DNA of 64,000 nt. Source: Sipunculus nudus (Eukaryota; Annelida; Sipuncula; Golfingiida; Sipunculidae). Below the pieces are notes generated by a model. The model saw only the letters and a list, made by a program, of their open reading frames with translations. It was not told where the DNA came from and did not search any database. Location of the stretch: NCBI GenBank assembly GCA_026874595.1, contig JAPPUL010000089.1:310001-374000 (forward strand), written 5' to 3'. Below, in pieces: positions 8,596-18,124 of the stretch; within the stretch, counting starts at the first letter, position 1, and the number at the start of each line of letters is the position of its first letter. Position numbers and translations under genes: made by a program.

Positions 8596-9846
8596 TCACT
8601 CCCTTCTCTCACTCCCCTTTCTAGAAGATTCTGGACTTTCTATAAATATACTTTTTAAGCTTCTTCCGTCTTCTATATCATTGCGATAAGGTATAAGTAT
8701 TTGACTAGCTTCACCTCCTCTAAGGCCACTTTCTATTATTACCTTATCCTCAAGCCCTCTATCCAGCACCTTAAGTTCACGTTTGTATACTTTCCCATCT
8801 AAAACCTCCAATACCATATACATCTTGTTTATTTCATCATAAAATAAATCGTCTCGCAATAGCTCAACCACCTCTTTATTGGGAGATGTGATAATTACTT
8901 GTATCTCAAGTCCCGGTTTTAAATTTAAGCCTTTATTATCTATTTCAAGCTCTAGGTTTAATGTTTTAGTCGTTTTATCAAGCATCGGATAGTGTAATTT
9001 CACTTTCGCACGAACTTCCTTTTGTAACGATGGGAGGAATATGTAAAAACTTGTACCCTTAAGTATATTAAAACTACCTCTTTCCAATATGTGTTTTAAA
9101 TCTTTCTCAGGAACATGTACTATAACCTTTAACTTGCTTACGTTAATTATCTCAAACAAAAGTTCATTAGCTTTTATAAGTGCACCTATCTCTACAAGCC
9201 GTTTGGATACTATCCCCTTTATAGGGCTTTTTATATGCATATCGTATATCTTATTATTTATACGATCCAAGCTCGCTCGAATCTCGCCTACCTTATAGGT
9301 TAAAGTCTCTATCTTCGTTCTAGCTGTTTGATAAGAGTATTTTGCTTCATCAAGCTCGCTAATAGATATTATATTTTTAGCATATGCCCTTTTGGTCCTA
9401 TCGTATACTATCTTTTTATGCTTTGTATAAACCCGTTGCTCTTTTATTGCCGATAAAGCTGTCTTTAGACGTGCCTCCTGTTCTAACTTGTCTTTTACAA
9501 GGTCAACATCATCAAGATTTAATAAAGTGCTTTCTTTATAAACACGAGTTCCAACATCAACCGACAAGCTATCTACATACCCTTTATGCTTGCTATATAT
9601 TTTAAGGTGTATCTTAGGTAAAAGCGTTTCGTAATATATTAATTTATGTCTCTTTTTAGCCTTTTGGACTTCTATTATTTTGAAGGCATTTTCTTTATTC
9701 TTATTTTTAGCTTTACTCTTATTAGTTTTTTTTGAGGCCGCCTTTTTTGTGTCGTCAACAAATAGTTTTTGATATGCCCGTATGCTTATTGCAATAATTA
9801 AAGCTGTTATTGGTATTATTATGATTAATAAAGTCTTCTTTGACAT
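8596..9846 (-). CDS. HlyD/RND-type periplasmic adaptor (membrane fusion protein)
   Basis: 416 residues. An N-terminal membrane anchor (LLIIIIPITALIIAISI) is followed by a Lys-rich stretch and a biotinyl-lipoyl-like half (YSKHKGYVDSLSVDVGTRV). Next come an alpha-helical hairpin with a long coiled coil (residues about 110-205), the second half-motif MHIKSPIKGIVSKRLVEIGALI, and a beta-barrel. Such adaptors join an inner-membrane pump to an outer-membrane channel. No pump or TolC-like gene lies nearby, so its partners are elsewhere. It is not in an operon with the MDR gene, from which it is separated by about 160 bases. Confidence 0.85.
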   Translation of the reverse strand: MSKKTLLIIIIPITALIIAISIRAYQKLFVDDTKKAASKKTNKSKAKNKNKENAFKIIEVQKAKKRHKLIYYETLLPKIHLKIYSKHKGYVDSLSVDVGTRVYKESTLLNLDDVDLVKDKLEQEARLKTALSAIKEQRVYTKHKKIVYDRTKRAYAKNIISISELDEAKYSYQTARTKIETLTYKVGEIRASLDRINNKIYDMHIKSPIKGIVSKRLVEIGALIKANELLFEIINVSKLKVIVHVPEKDLKHILERGSFNILKGTSFYIFLPSLQKEVRAKVKLHYPMLDKTTKTLNLELEIDNKGLNLKPGLEIQVIITSPNKEVVELLRDDLFYDEINKMYMVLEVLDGKVYKRELKVLDRGLEDKVIIESGLRGGEASQILIPYRNDIEDGRSLKSIFIESPESSRKGSERRE

Positions 9847-10012
9847 ATGGCGTTTTGTTTATGCTTAATATTTTGTATATTTTGTATTAGTATAATATTA
9901 CAACATTTTCTTTATAAGTGTTAGAGCAGTTGTAATCTAAAAAGAACCAATACCCCCAGGTGTAGTTTCTATTGATAGTAAATTATAGTATTTTGTTTTT
10001 CTTTTTTGTAGA

Positions 10013-10387
10013 TTAAAATAAAACTTGAGTTTTCCAAATATACCAATTAGGATAAACATATACCCAAAAGCCCTCAGGAATATTCTTGTGCTTAAAATAG
10101 AAATCGAGCTCGGGATTATATCCATAATCAAGGTATCCATTTTCAATATAAAGCAGCTGATTACAAATAACATCTTTATCCTCCGGCACAAAAAGCTTTT
10201 TAATAAGATTCTTATATCGCTTCTCAGCAGACACTCTAAGCTCCAAAGGCAGTTTCCGAATTCCTTGATAGTCTTCTTGTTCCTTCTTTTCTTTCTTAGA
10301 TTCTGTAAAAGAGAAAGAGTATGTAGAAAGATTTAAGGAAAACGCCAAAAGCAAGATATAAGAGAGAGTAATAAAATTATAAAACAT
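10013..10387 (-). CDS. small secreted hypothetical protein
   Basis: 124 residues with an N-terminal signal peptide (FITLSYILLLAFSLNLSTYSF). A Lys/Glu-rich linker follows, then a globular part ending in GFWVYVYPNWYIWKTQVLF, very rich in aromatic residues. I do not recognise the family. The composition and signal peptide make this frame more credible than the two other frames overlapping it. It is transcribed towards the HlyD-like gene but 166 bases away. Divergent from the large NHL gene. Confidence 0.6.
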   Translation of the reverse strand: MFYNFITLSYILLLAFSLNLSTYSFSFTESKKEKKEQEDYQGIRKLPLELRVSAEKRYKNLIKKLFVPEDKDVICNQLLYIENGYLDYGYNPELDFYFKHKNIPEGFWVYVYPNWYIWKTQVLF

Positions 10388-10668
10388 TAAAGAACCTTAT
10401 TTAAAGGAACGCTAGAGAGTATACCTTATATTGTAATAACTCTTTGTGTGTATAATCGAGTATATAATTGAAATGATATAATAATTTATAAATAAAGCAA
10501 TCTAATATTGATATTAATCGATATTACTATTAAAGCTAAATTAATTATTTTTATAAAACGATATTAGTTAAAGTGTCTATATATGTGGATTAAAGGTAAA
10601 TTAGGATAAACTAAATTATCATAAAAAGTAATTATAAAAAAAAAAGTAAAGAGGCTAAGGCTTAATAT

Positions 10669-13188
10669 ATGTTAAACGCGGTAAAAAATGGCATTAAAAA
10701 TGAGTTTATTAAGAAGCTATTATTAGTTCTTTTCATAATATTAAAGATAGAGACGGTGTATGGAGCAGAAGCTGAGGGTAATGTTTTTGTCGATAAGACC
10801 TATAAAGTCAATACTAAAAACGGTATAGCGCGAGGATTTTTCATAACAACGGAAGGACATTTCCTAACGCAAGCCGGCATAATGGAAGGAATATACTCAA
10901 CAAAGATACAATTATACAAGAGATATAATGAAGACTTACTAAAATTAAAGACAGATAGAGGGCGAGGCTATACCCTGCTTAAAATAGAAAAGATACTATC
11001 AAGCGAGAGAGTAGTAGAACTTGGGGACTCAGATACAGTTGATATAGGGGATAGACTATACATGGTAAGCGATGCTGAGGTTAGATATGGCGAAGTATTA
11101 TCGAGAGAGTTAGAATATAATGGATATAAACATGATAATATACTAACAGATTTTGTAGGAAGAGAAGAAGATGAGGGGCGACCTGTTTACTCAGAAATAG
11201 AAAATAAGGTAGTAGGACTATATATAAAACAAGGAGATAATTATCTAATAGTACCTATAAATGTAATAAAGTCGCAGATAAAAGAATACTTACAAAGCCT
11301 TAGAGGATACGATAAAAGAGAAGACCCACCGAGCTTATTTTTGGATAAGGAAGTGATTAAGGATATAGGAGGACAATCAGAGTATAATTTTGTAAATATA
11401 GCAGAGAGTTATTTTTCAAATCAAGGTTACATATATTTTCTTGATACAGTAGAAAAGGTGGTAGGAGTAATATATACAGATAAACTACTTAGCGGAGCAT
11501 TAAATAATGTAATATATAGGATAAAACTATCAGAACCAAAGAGTCTAACAGTTAGCAAGGATGGGCTTTTATATTTATTAGAAGGAGATAAACTATTAAT
11601 ATTAAATCGCAAACTTGAGATAGTAAAGGAGCTAAGCTATGATCTTGAAGGAGAAGATAAAGCGTTAAAAGTTTTTACACTAGTAAATAGGCTATATATA
11701 AAAACGTCATCAAGTAAATATTACATTATAAGATATGACAAAGTGCAAGGAGTTGTTAATGCAGTACAAGTTGGTACTAATCTTAAGATTGATAATGTAA
11801 AAGGCTTTATGGATGTAACATATGAGACAACGAAGTCGTACTGGTTATTTAACAATGGAGCTAAGGCGACATTATATGTTATGGGAGAAGAAGATAGTAT
11901 AGAAAGAAAGATAACGTTAGCTGATAGGGGTTTAGATTTATCTTCGCTTTCGGTTTACAAAGGATATATATATCTATTAGATAGAGAGAAAGAGGAGGTG
12001 AGGGTATACGACAATGAAGGTAATTTTGTAAAATCTTGGGAAGTGGATACAAGAGGAAGATATAGTGGACATGCAAAGGATATAAGAATAAGTTCAAGAG
12101 GCATTGTACTAATAAGTTATAATGGGCTACCTTATCTTAGGCTATACACGATAGAGGGTGAATTGCTAAAGGAGATAAGTTCAAGAGGGAATGATGATTT
12201 TGTATCACCTGTATCGTTGACTATAGATGAAGGAGGAGAGAATCTATTGGTAGGCAGCCAAGAAGGGATATTATATAAAGTATCTATAGGCAAAGAAGCA
12301 AAAAAAGAAGCAAAAAAAGAAGCAAAAAAAGAGAATACTAGAAGGAAAGCAGATGTAAAGCTAGAGCAAGAAAAAGGAGTTATAGAAAGCAAAGGTATTA
12401 GTAATTCAGAAGAAGGGGAAGAGGAGGGAGAGGAGGAAGAAGGAAAAGCTAAGCAAAAAAAGATTAAAGACGACGTGGTTCTAAAAATAGTTTTGACAGA
12501 TGATAGGGAAGAAGAAGTATCAATAAGGGGCTTAAAATATGTAGATAAACAGACAGTATATATAACCGATACAAAGAATAGTAAGATATTGTTATACCGT
12601 AATAAAGGTAGCAAATTTGAAATTGTTAAAACCCATGAAGATAAAATATTGGGAGACAGACGCTGTCCGATACAGCTTAGTGCAAGAGGAGATAAGGTAT
12701 ACATTTTAGACAAAGGAAACAGTCGAATATTAGAAATAGATAAAGGAGCTAATTTAAAGAGTTTTTTTGAATTAAAGAATAGTAAAAACAATTTGGTATT
12801 CGCACAAGATTTGACAATAAGCGAAGATGGGAAAAGGATTTATATACTTGGAGAGAACAAGCTACTAATGTATAAAGCAGAAGGCAAACTATTAAAAGAG
12901 ATAAATATAGAAGAAGGAGAAAGCAGCTATATGGGTTATGCAAAAGGGCTTGAATATAGCGGCGGACTTTTGTATATAACAGATACTTATAATAACCGGA
13001 TATTGGTCTACACAGAAGAATTTAACTTAATAGGCTATTTTGGCAAACGAGGGGGAAGACTTGGTGAATTTATGTATCCTTGGGATATAGTATCAGGTGG
13101 TGATGGCAAATTATATATAGCAGATAAAGGTAATCATAGAGTATTAGTTTATAGTAAGAAGGTTAATAATAATGAGGTTAATAAGTAG
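10669..13188 (+). CDS. secreted inactive HtrA-like domain fused to an NHL beta-propeller
   Basis: 839 residues with a signal peptide of about 33 residues (LLLVLFIILKIETVYGA). Residues about 50-210 follow the trypsin-like HtrA pattern: GIARGFFITTEGHFLTQAGI, GYTLLKIEK, RPVYSEIENKVVGLYI. The expected His, Asp and Ser positions appear to be Gly70, Gly100 and Glu169, so it is probably catalytically dead. From about residue 230 come repeats of the NHL/six-bladed propeller type, clearest near the C terminus (GLLYITDTYNNRILVY, GKLYIADKGNHRVLVY). A charged linker with KEAKKEAKKEAKKE lies near residue 545. Probably a periplasmic or surface binding scaffold; this is inference. Confidence 0.75.
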   Translation: MLNAVKNGIKNEFIKKLLLVLFIILKIETVYGAEAEGNVFVDKTYKVNTKNGIARGFFITTEGHFLTQAGIMEGIYSTKIQLYKRYNEDLLKLKTDRGRGYTLLKIEKILSSERVVELGDSDTVDIGDRLYMVSDAEVRYGEVLSRELEYNGYKHDNILTDFVGREEDEGRPVYSEIENKVVGLYIKQGDNYLIVPINVIKSQIKEYLQSLRGYDKREDPPSLFLDKEVIKDIGGQSEYNFVNIAESYFSNQGYIYFLDTVEKVVGVIYTDKLLSGALNNVIYRIKLSEPKSLTVSKDGLLYLLEGDKLLILNRKLEIVKELSYDLEGEDKALKVFTLVNRLYIKTSSSKYYIIRYDKVQGVVNAVQVGTNLKIDNVKGFMDVTYETTKSYWLFNNGAKATLYVMGEEDSIERKITLADRGLDLSSLSVYKGYIYLLDREKEEVRVYDNEGNFVKSWEVDTRGRYSGHAKDIRISSRGIVLISYNGLPYLRLYTIEGELLKEISSRGNDDFVSPVSLTIDEGGENLLVGSQEGILYKVSIGKEAKKEAKKEAKKENTRRKADVKLEQEKGVIESKGISNSEEGEEEGEEEEGKAKQKKIKDDVVLKIVLTDDREEEVSIRGLKYVDKQTVYITDTKNSKILLYRNKGSKFEIVKTHEDKILGDRRCPIQLSARGDKVYILDKGNSRILEIDKGANLKSFFELKNSKNNLVFAQDLTISEDGKRIYILGENKLLMYKAEGKLLKEINIEEGESSYMGYAKGLEYSGGLLYITDTYNNRILVYTEEFNLIGYFGKRGGRLGEFMYPWDIVSGGDGKLYIADKGNHRVLVYSKKVNNNEVNK

Positions 13189-13321
13189 ATTAAATGACAA
13201 ATTAAATGATGTTATATATACTAAGTTATATACTAAAAAATCATATGCTAATAAACTGTAAAAGCCGGCAAAAGCATCTTACTATATTAAAGAGCTTAAG
13301 CCGGCAAACTCAGATACATTA

Positions 13322-13356
13322 ACATAAATTTTAAACTACCTCCTTAAATTTATGTT
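13322..13356. terminator. inverted repeat between convergent genes
   Basis: AACATAAATTT and its complement AAATTTATGTT flank a loop containing ACCTCCT. It lies between the 3' ends of the NHL gene (+) and the small lipoprotein gene (-), fitting a bidirectional terminator. It is AT-rich with no strong T run, so this is moderate. Confidence 0.4.
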
Positions 13357-13365
13357 TAAACTATG

Positions 13366-13602
13366 TTATAGCAAATAATGTTTTTTGAAATAGCGATGAG
13401 TAATTAAATCGCTATTTTTCAATGATTTAATAACTATCTTTTTGCTAATACCAATAGCCTTCTTTGTTTTGTTAATAGCATATTGATCAGCATGACCAAC
13501 AGGCTCACAAGACATTGAAAAGAAGGTAGAGAGCATAATCGCAAAGATCCCAAAAAGCAAAATAGATGCTTTACTTTTCTTATAGCTAACGTGATATTTC
13601 AT
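13366..13602 (-). CDS. small predicted lipoprotein
   Basis: 78 residues from the ATG at 13602, chosen because GAGG lies 8 bases upstream; a longer reading from 13659 has no such support. The N terminus is a signal peptide with a plausible lipobox (MLSTFFSMSC), cleaved before Cys. The mature part is short and basic (NKTKKAIGISKKIVIKSLKNS). I recognise no family. If processed it would be a membrane-anchored peptide of about 50 residues. Confidence 0.55.
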   Translation of the reverse strand: MKYHVSYKKSKASILLFGIFAIMLSTFFSMSCEPVGHADQYAINKTKKAIGISKKIVIKSLKNSDLITHRYFKKHYLL

Positions 13603-13687
13603 AACTGACCTCACAATATTTAGTTTACATAATATAAAACACGAGAGAAGGGCAAACAAACAATTATTTTAGGATAAAAGTAAAGGA

Positions 13688-13704
13688 CTTTGTTTTTGAC
13701 AAAG
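13688..13704 (-). terminator. possible hairpin after pyrE
   Basis: CTTTGT and ACAAAG are separated by five bases, 75 bases beyond the pyrE stop. On the minus strand the hairpin is followed by a T-rich stretch. The stem is short, so confidence is low. Confidence 0.35.
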
Positions 13705-13779
13705 GGGTTTGTGCTGACAAGTCGTTACAAAACAAAGTGTTATTTAGATGTATTAAGGGGTAAAAATAATTAATAATTA

Positions 13780-14586
13780 TTATAAACTACTTTTACTTTT
13801 TCTAATAATATCCTCTTGAAACTTTCTATCTTGAAACACTTCATCAGTGTCATTCAAATAATCTTTAATAACTTTATATTCAATATCGGAAAGAAAGTCA
13901 CAAAGAAGGTCAAGACCTTTAGATTTAAAAGGAATAAGACTTATTAAAGAAAAATTTTGCTTTAAAGCAGCTAAAGATGCACCTTGTTCTCTATCAATAA
14001 GAACAAGAACATGTTTTACAGATATATTTATATTTTGCTTTTTCGCTTCTTTACGCAAAGCATTAATATAAATTTCTTTACTAGTAAACAAACTAGCAAC
14101 ATCATCAACTAAAATAACGTTATCGTTATTAGAAAACCTACCCTCAATTAAAGACGAAACGCCATATGCTTTTTCCTTCTCTTCATATTCTTTATTGGAC
14201 TTGAGCTTTTGCCTAAAAAACCCAGACGGTATATTTGAATGTAGCGATATAGCGGTTGTAATAGGAATGGCAGCCATAGGAAGCCCGATAAGCGTTGTCC
14301 GTTCTATATCGGTCCTTATCTTATGTTCAATTAATAAAGACATAGCACAAGCGATTTTCTTAAGAATATGTGGATAAGCAGAAAGGCGGCGTAAATTGAT
14401 ATAAAAAGGCGACCATTTACCCGATGCAAGAGTATACCCATCTTTTTTATCACGGAACCACGTAAGTATAAGCCCATTATGATATAAGTCTTTGAGTATC
14501 TCTCCCGCAAGCCTTTCAAAACGAGCTTCTATATCACTGTCTTTAATGTTAGAGTTCTTAGCCGTAGGACTTAATATTTCAGACAT
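13780..14586 (-). CDS. pyrE: orotate phosphoribosyltransferase
   Basis: 268 residues. It would form OMP from orotate and PRPP in UMP synthesis. The N-terminal half has the OPRT signature YTLASGKWSPFYINLRRLSAYP and TLIGLPMAAIPITTAISL. The PRPP-binding region reads NDNVILVDDVASLFTSKE. The usual loop after the two Asp is TTGGS-like, so SLFTS is atypical, although VILVDD is intact. At 268 residues it is longer than common PyrE (about 200-215), with an added C-terminal helix region. pyrD lies 19 kb away, not in an operon. I favour OPRT but the altered loop leaves some doubt about activity. Confidence 0.82.
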   Translation of the reverse strand: MSEILSPTAKNSNIKDSDIEARFERLAGEILKDLYHNGLILTWFRDKKDGYTLASGKWSPFYINLRRLSAYPHILKKIACAMSLLIEHKIRTDIERTTLIGLPMAAIPITTAISLHSNIPSGFFRQKLKSNKEYEEKEKAYGVSSLIEGRFSNNDNVILVDDVASLFTSKEIYINALRKEAKKQNINISVKHVLVLIDREQGASLAALKQNFSLISLIPFKSKGLDLLCDFLSDIEYKVIKDYLNDTDEVFQDRKFQEDIIRKSKSSL

Positions 14587-14652
14587 TGTTAACTATTTTA
14601 CCATTCATATTATTATCTACAATGTAAGATTGCATATTATTTCATAAGGAGC

Positions 14653-15114
14653 TTATATTTCATTAAGGACTTCTTCCGTATGGCCATCAACTTTAACTCG
14701 TCTAAATATTTTTTTAATAAATCCCTTATCGTCGATGATAAAAGTAGAACGTTCAATGCCCATATATTTTTTACCGAAGTTAGACTTCTCTTTCCAAACG
14801 CCATAAAGCTTAGATGCAACTAACTCCTCATCACAAAGCAGTAAAAAGTTAAGGTTATATTTATTAATAAACTTTGAATGAGACTGAGCATCATCCTTGC
14901 TAATTCCAATTATTATGGCATTTTTATCTTTAAACAATTTATCATTATCTCGAAAAGAGCAAGCTTCTTTAGTACATCCGGGGGTATCGTCCTTAGGATA
15001 GAAATATAGTACAATATTCTTACCTTTGAATGAATCTAAGGCTACATCCTCACCTTTAGTATCTTTAAGAGTAAATGATGGAGCTTTATCTCCAACCTGT
15101 AATTTAGAATCCAC
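14653..15114 (-). CDS. bcp: thioredoxin-dependent peroxiredoxin, Bcp/PrxQ type
   Basis: 153 residues from a GTG start with AAGGA upstream. Reduces peroxides using a peroxidatic cysteine. The signature FYPKDDTPGCTKEACSFRD contains the peroxidatic Cys and a resolving Cys five positions later, as in two-cysteine Bcp proteins. GDKAPSFTLKDTKGEDV begins the fold and GIERSTFIIDDKG lies near the end. Cytoplasmic. Same strand as pyrE, with 66 bases between, so possibly co-transcribed. Confidence 0.95.
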   Translation of the reverse strand: MDSKLQVGDKAPSFTLKDTKGEDVALDSFKGKNIVLYFYPKDDTPGCTKEACSFRDNDKLFKDKNAIIIGISKDDAQSHSKFINKYNLNFLLLCDEELVASKLYGVWKEKSNFGKKYMGIERSTFIIDDKGFIKKIFRRVKVDGHTEEVLNEI

Positions 15115-15525
15115 GAATAAAAATCCTTATGTAAAGCAGACAAAAAAACAGCTTTAAAAGCTAATCTGTGCTTTTTGAGACTAAATATAAATAAAGATGC
15201 GAAAAAAAGTAAAAGAATATGCGAAAAAAGTAAAAGAAGATTAGTTTTTTTTTAACTAACTTATAGTTATAAAGGTCTTAGTAAAGTAACATATTTATTA
15301 ACATAAAGATAAAATAAAAAAATGTTTTAATCTATTTAATCTACTAGTTAAAGGCTATTCTTAATCTCAAGAGAAACTAATGTAAAATCAAGGTTTAAAA
15401 AAAAAAAGAAATAGGGATTGTACATAGATTGCAAATAAATAGTTTAAATATTATCTTAAGTGTATTAAAACTATTACAGTATCAAATCTGCTAAAGATAA
15501 ATATAGAAAAGGAAAGGGCTAGAAA
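15115..15525. other. 411-base AT-rich intergenic region
   Basis: It lies between divergent bcp and the HD-GYP-like gene and must hold both promoters. I see poly-A and poly-T tracts (for example at 15242-15251 and 15398-15409) and no open frame, RNA gene or repeat. Confidence 0.6.
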
Positions 15526-18117
15526 ATGGTATGCAGAATGTTTATAAATGATGTTATAAACTACCTACGTGATCGCGAGAAAAAACTAAGAGATTCAAGA
15601 CGTACAGATAAAGGTAAAGAAGACATACCAAAAGAATTGTATCTGGAAGAAGATTGTAGCGTATTAGGTGCAGGAGGATTAAAGAGAGGACATTTACTTA
15701 GCCTTGAAGAGGCACGACTTTTACGTGATTATGGATTTCATTTAATATGGGTAACAGATAAAAAGATAAGCGAGTCAGCAAATAGGAAAGATGAAGTATC
15801 GTATTACAAGAGCGAACTTGAAAACATATTGATAAAACATATAAAAGTAATAGACGAGAAAGCGCATGGTAAAAAGCCCGGCAGTGCAATACATTATATA
15901 GAACGTAACGATTTACTAAGACAGACCCTAGAACCCTTACAACTTGAAGGAGCAAAATACATAAGACAAAGTTTATTCGGAAAAAATACAAACAAGCAGA
16001 TGGGAGGAATTAAGTATATACTTAACATATTATACAACAAGCAAATAGAAAAGGTAGGACTTTACAATTCTTATTGCCTTGGCAACTTATGGGAACTTAA
16101 GCAAAAGAGGACAAAACTAGTGATAAATAAGAAGGATAGAGTAAGGAGCAATTTTGTATTACTGTTTATGTTAGATATAGCGCTATCTTTTATAGCTACA
16201 ATAAATAAGATACAAACAGCTCGTATGCGAAGAGGCTATGAAGGAGGAGAAGAAGAGATACCAAGGCGACAAACATACAATCAAGATGAGATAGTAGAAG
16301 GAGCCTTGAGTGCACTATTTGCTGAGTATGGATATTTACATCACGCAATAGATTTAATAATGCAAAGGAATACAAATCCCTATTATACAAATAAGGGAGA
16401 GCTTGAAGGCAGCGGATATACGATATTAAATGACATGAATGAGCTAATAGTTTTAAAAAGAGCACATGTTAGTAATTATGTTTTTACATCTGGTAATAAA
16501 ATAGATTTCACATTGCCACTAAGTAAAGACATATTAAGAAATAACCGACGCTGGCTTAATGGGGAAGGATATCCAAAGAGAAAGTTCATTACGACAAAGC
16601 TATCGCAAAGGGATGAGGAAGGGAGCATAGAGCTTTTTGAGAGGAAGACATTTGATGCTCCAATACATGAGATGACACGGTTAGTAGGGATAATTAGCTT
16701 TTTTGTAGACTGCCTTGCCCACTCTCCATTACACATCCCGTTTCAGAGAGACTGCGTGGTACGCCACATGCTCCTAAACAGCGGATATAATAGATACGGT
16801 CAAGAAATAGACACACAAGGCAAATATGATTTTGATACATATATAAAACATACTAAGCGCTTTGATAAATATTTGCTTGAGAGTTTCTTATCGTCGATAT
16901 CGATTTATAAAATAGGCGAGCAGGTGCCAATATATAATTTTAATAATTCAAAAGAAAAGTTATACGATGCAAAAGTAATAAGATATACAAGCCTCCCAAA
17001 CCGACCAGTAGTTAAGATTGTGCATGGTAAAGTAGCAGATGAGCTTGATTTATCGAAGAAAGAACATGATTTCCTATATATAGGAGAATATATACCGACC
17101 TTACTATTCCAAGATGTAATAGACGAGTATTATTTAGATTATAAAGAGCCGGGAATAACGATAAAGGATTTCAAATCAAAGTATACAAGCAAAGAGAAAA
17201 AAGATAAAAATGAAAATGGAAGTGAGGAAGAGCAGGTAGTTGAAAACTTATTTAATGCAACAAAACATAAAGACATGGTATCTTTAGTAGAGAATGAGAA
17301 TAAGGCAGGTATTGATTTAGCTTTTGAAGGAACCAGCTTACTTGGAGCAGAAGATGAAGCTATGGTTAGTAAGAGAGAAGATGATCCAGTTAAGATGTTT
17401 GTAGAAGGCAAGGCTTCACTAGAAGAAAAGAGTTCACTAAGTGAAAAAATATCTTCCAAAGGCTTTTTGAATAAGCAAAATGTAAAAGGCTTGGGAGCTA
17501 ACAAAGAGATGGGATTATTATATACTATACTGTTTAGGGGGGAGGGAGGATATATACCTTATTGTTTAGGAGAAGAGGTAGTAGATGTAGGAGTGTCAGT
17601 GCAGGATGAGGTAAGGAGCTACAGAGTAAGATATCAGGTGCAATTTGTAGGAAAAGAGGGTAACAAAATATTATATAAATATAAGGAAAAAGAAAATGTA
17701 AGTGAGGAAGAGATAATACAAATACCTGTATCTGGGGAGCGAGGGGAATATATACTAGGTGAGGAGTGTAAAGACCTCTCAAAGACTTACAAGAGAGGAT
17801 ATGCGGTCAAAGCAGGGGATTATAGAATATTATACTACATTCCATCAAAAGATCCCTCGAATAAGGATAAAAAGGAAGGATATAATATAAAAGGGTACAA
17901 GGTAGCAAAATACATAGTAGAAGTAAAAGAGTTTAGTAAAGATAAGAGCGTGGTAGAATTTTTAAGATATTTTGTATTGAAAGAAGCTAAGGTAGAATGC
18001 GCAAGGGATCAGAATTGTGGTAAGAAGTTCGAGCTAAGCAAGCTGCCTTTTTTTGTAATAGGGGAGGAATTAACAGCAAAAGAGATGGTGGAGTATTTTG
18101 GACTTACACTAAGGTAA
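15526..18117 (+). CDS. large protein with a degenerate HD-GYP domain
   Basis: 863 residues; GGAAAGGG precedes the ATG, and ATG at 15538 is an alternative. The middle region follows the HD-GYP c-di-GMP phosphodiesterase layout with altered key residues: YLHHAIDLI (H272-H273 where LHDIGK is usual), ELIVLKRAHVSNYVF (like the FE.IK.H...G helix), RRWLNGEGYPKRK (GEGYP at 346-350, with the preceding HH.E motif lost), VGIISFFVDCLAH, then YKIGEQVPIYNF and PNRPVVKIV like the family's C-terminal barrel. The C-terminal 300 residues are unfamiliar and charged. Probably a non-catalytic relative, possibly a c-di-GMP sensor. The PHP gene follows 7 bases later, suggesting an operon. Confidence 0.6.
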   Translation: MVCRMFINDVINYLRDREKKLRDSRRTDKGKEDIPKELYLEEDCSVLGAGGLKRGHLLSLEEARLLRDYGFHLIWVTDKKISESANRKDEVSYYKSELENILIKHIKVIDEKAHGKKPGSAIHYIERNDLLRQTLEPLQLEGAKYIRQSLFGKNTNKQMGGIKYILNILYNKQIEKVGLYNSYCLGNLWELKQKRTKLVINKKDRVRSNFVLLFMLDIALSFIATINKIQTARMRRGYEGGEEEIPRRQTYNQDEIVEGALSALFAEYGYLHHAIDLIMQRNTNPYYTNKGELEGSGYTILNDMNELIVLKRAHVSNYVFTSGNKIDFTLPLSKDILRNNRRWLNGEGYPKRKFITTKLSQRDEEGSIELFERKTFDAPIHEMTRLVGIISFFVDCLAHSPLHIPFQRDCVVRHMLLNSGYNRYGQEIDTQGKYDFDTYIKHTKRFDKYLLESFLSSISIYKIGEQVPIYNFNNSKEKLYDAKVIRYTSLPNRPVVKIVHGKVADELDLSKKEHDFLYIGEYIPTLLFQDVIDEYYLDYKEPGITIKDFKSKYTSKEKKDKNENGSEEEQVVENLFNATKHKDMVSLVENENKAGIDLAFEGTSLLGAEDEAMVSKREDDPVKMFVEGKASLEEKSSLSEKISSKGFLNKQNVKGLGANKEMGLLYTILFRGEGGYIPYCLGEEVVDVGVSVQDEVRSYRVRYQVQFVGKEGNKILYKYKEKENVSEEEIIQIPVSGERGEYILGEECKDLSKTYKRGYAVKAGDYRILYYIPSKDPSNKDKKEGYNIKGYKVAKYIVEVKEFSKDKSVVEFLRYFVLKEAKVECARDQNCGKKFELSKLPFFVIGEELTAKEMVEYFGLTLR

Positions 18118-18124
18118 TATAAGA

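Noticed and set aside
8575-8630. Short CTCACTCCCTTCT direct repeat at the end of the HlyD-like gene
   Set aside because: Only two copies at the 3' end of the coding region; consistent with local Arg/Glu codons.
9937-10191. 84-residue minus-strand frame overlapping the small secreted protein
   Set aside because: No signal or ribosome site; the overlapping frame from 10387 has a clear signal peptide.
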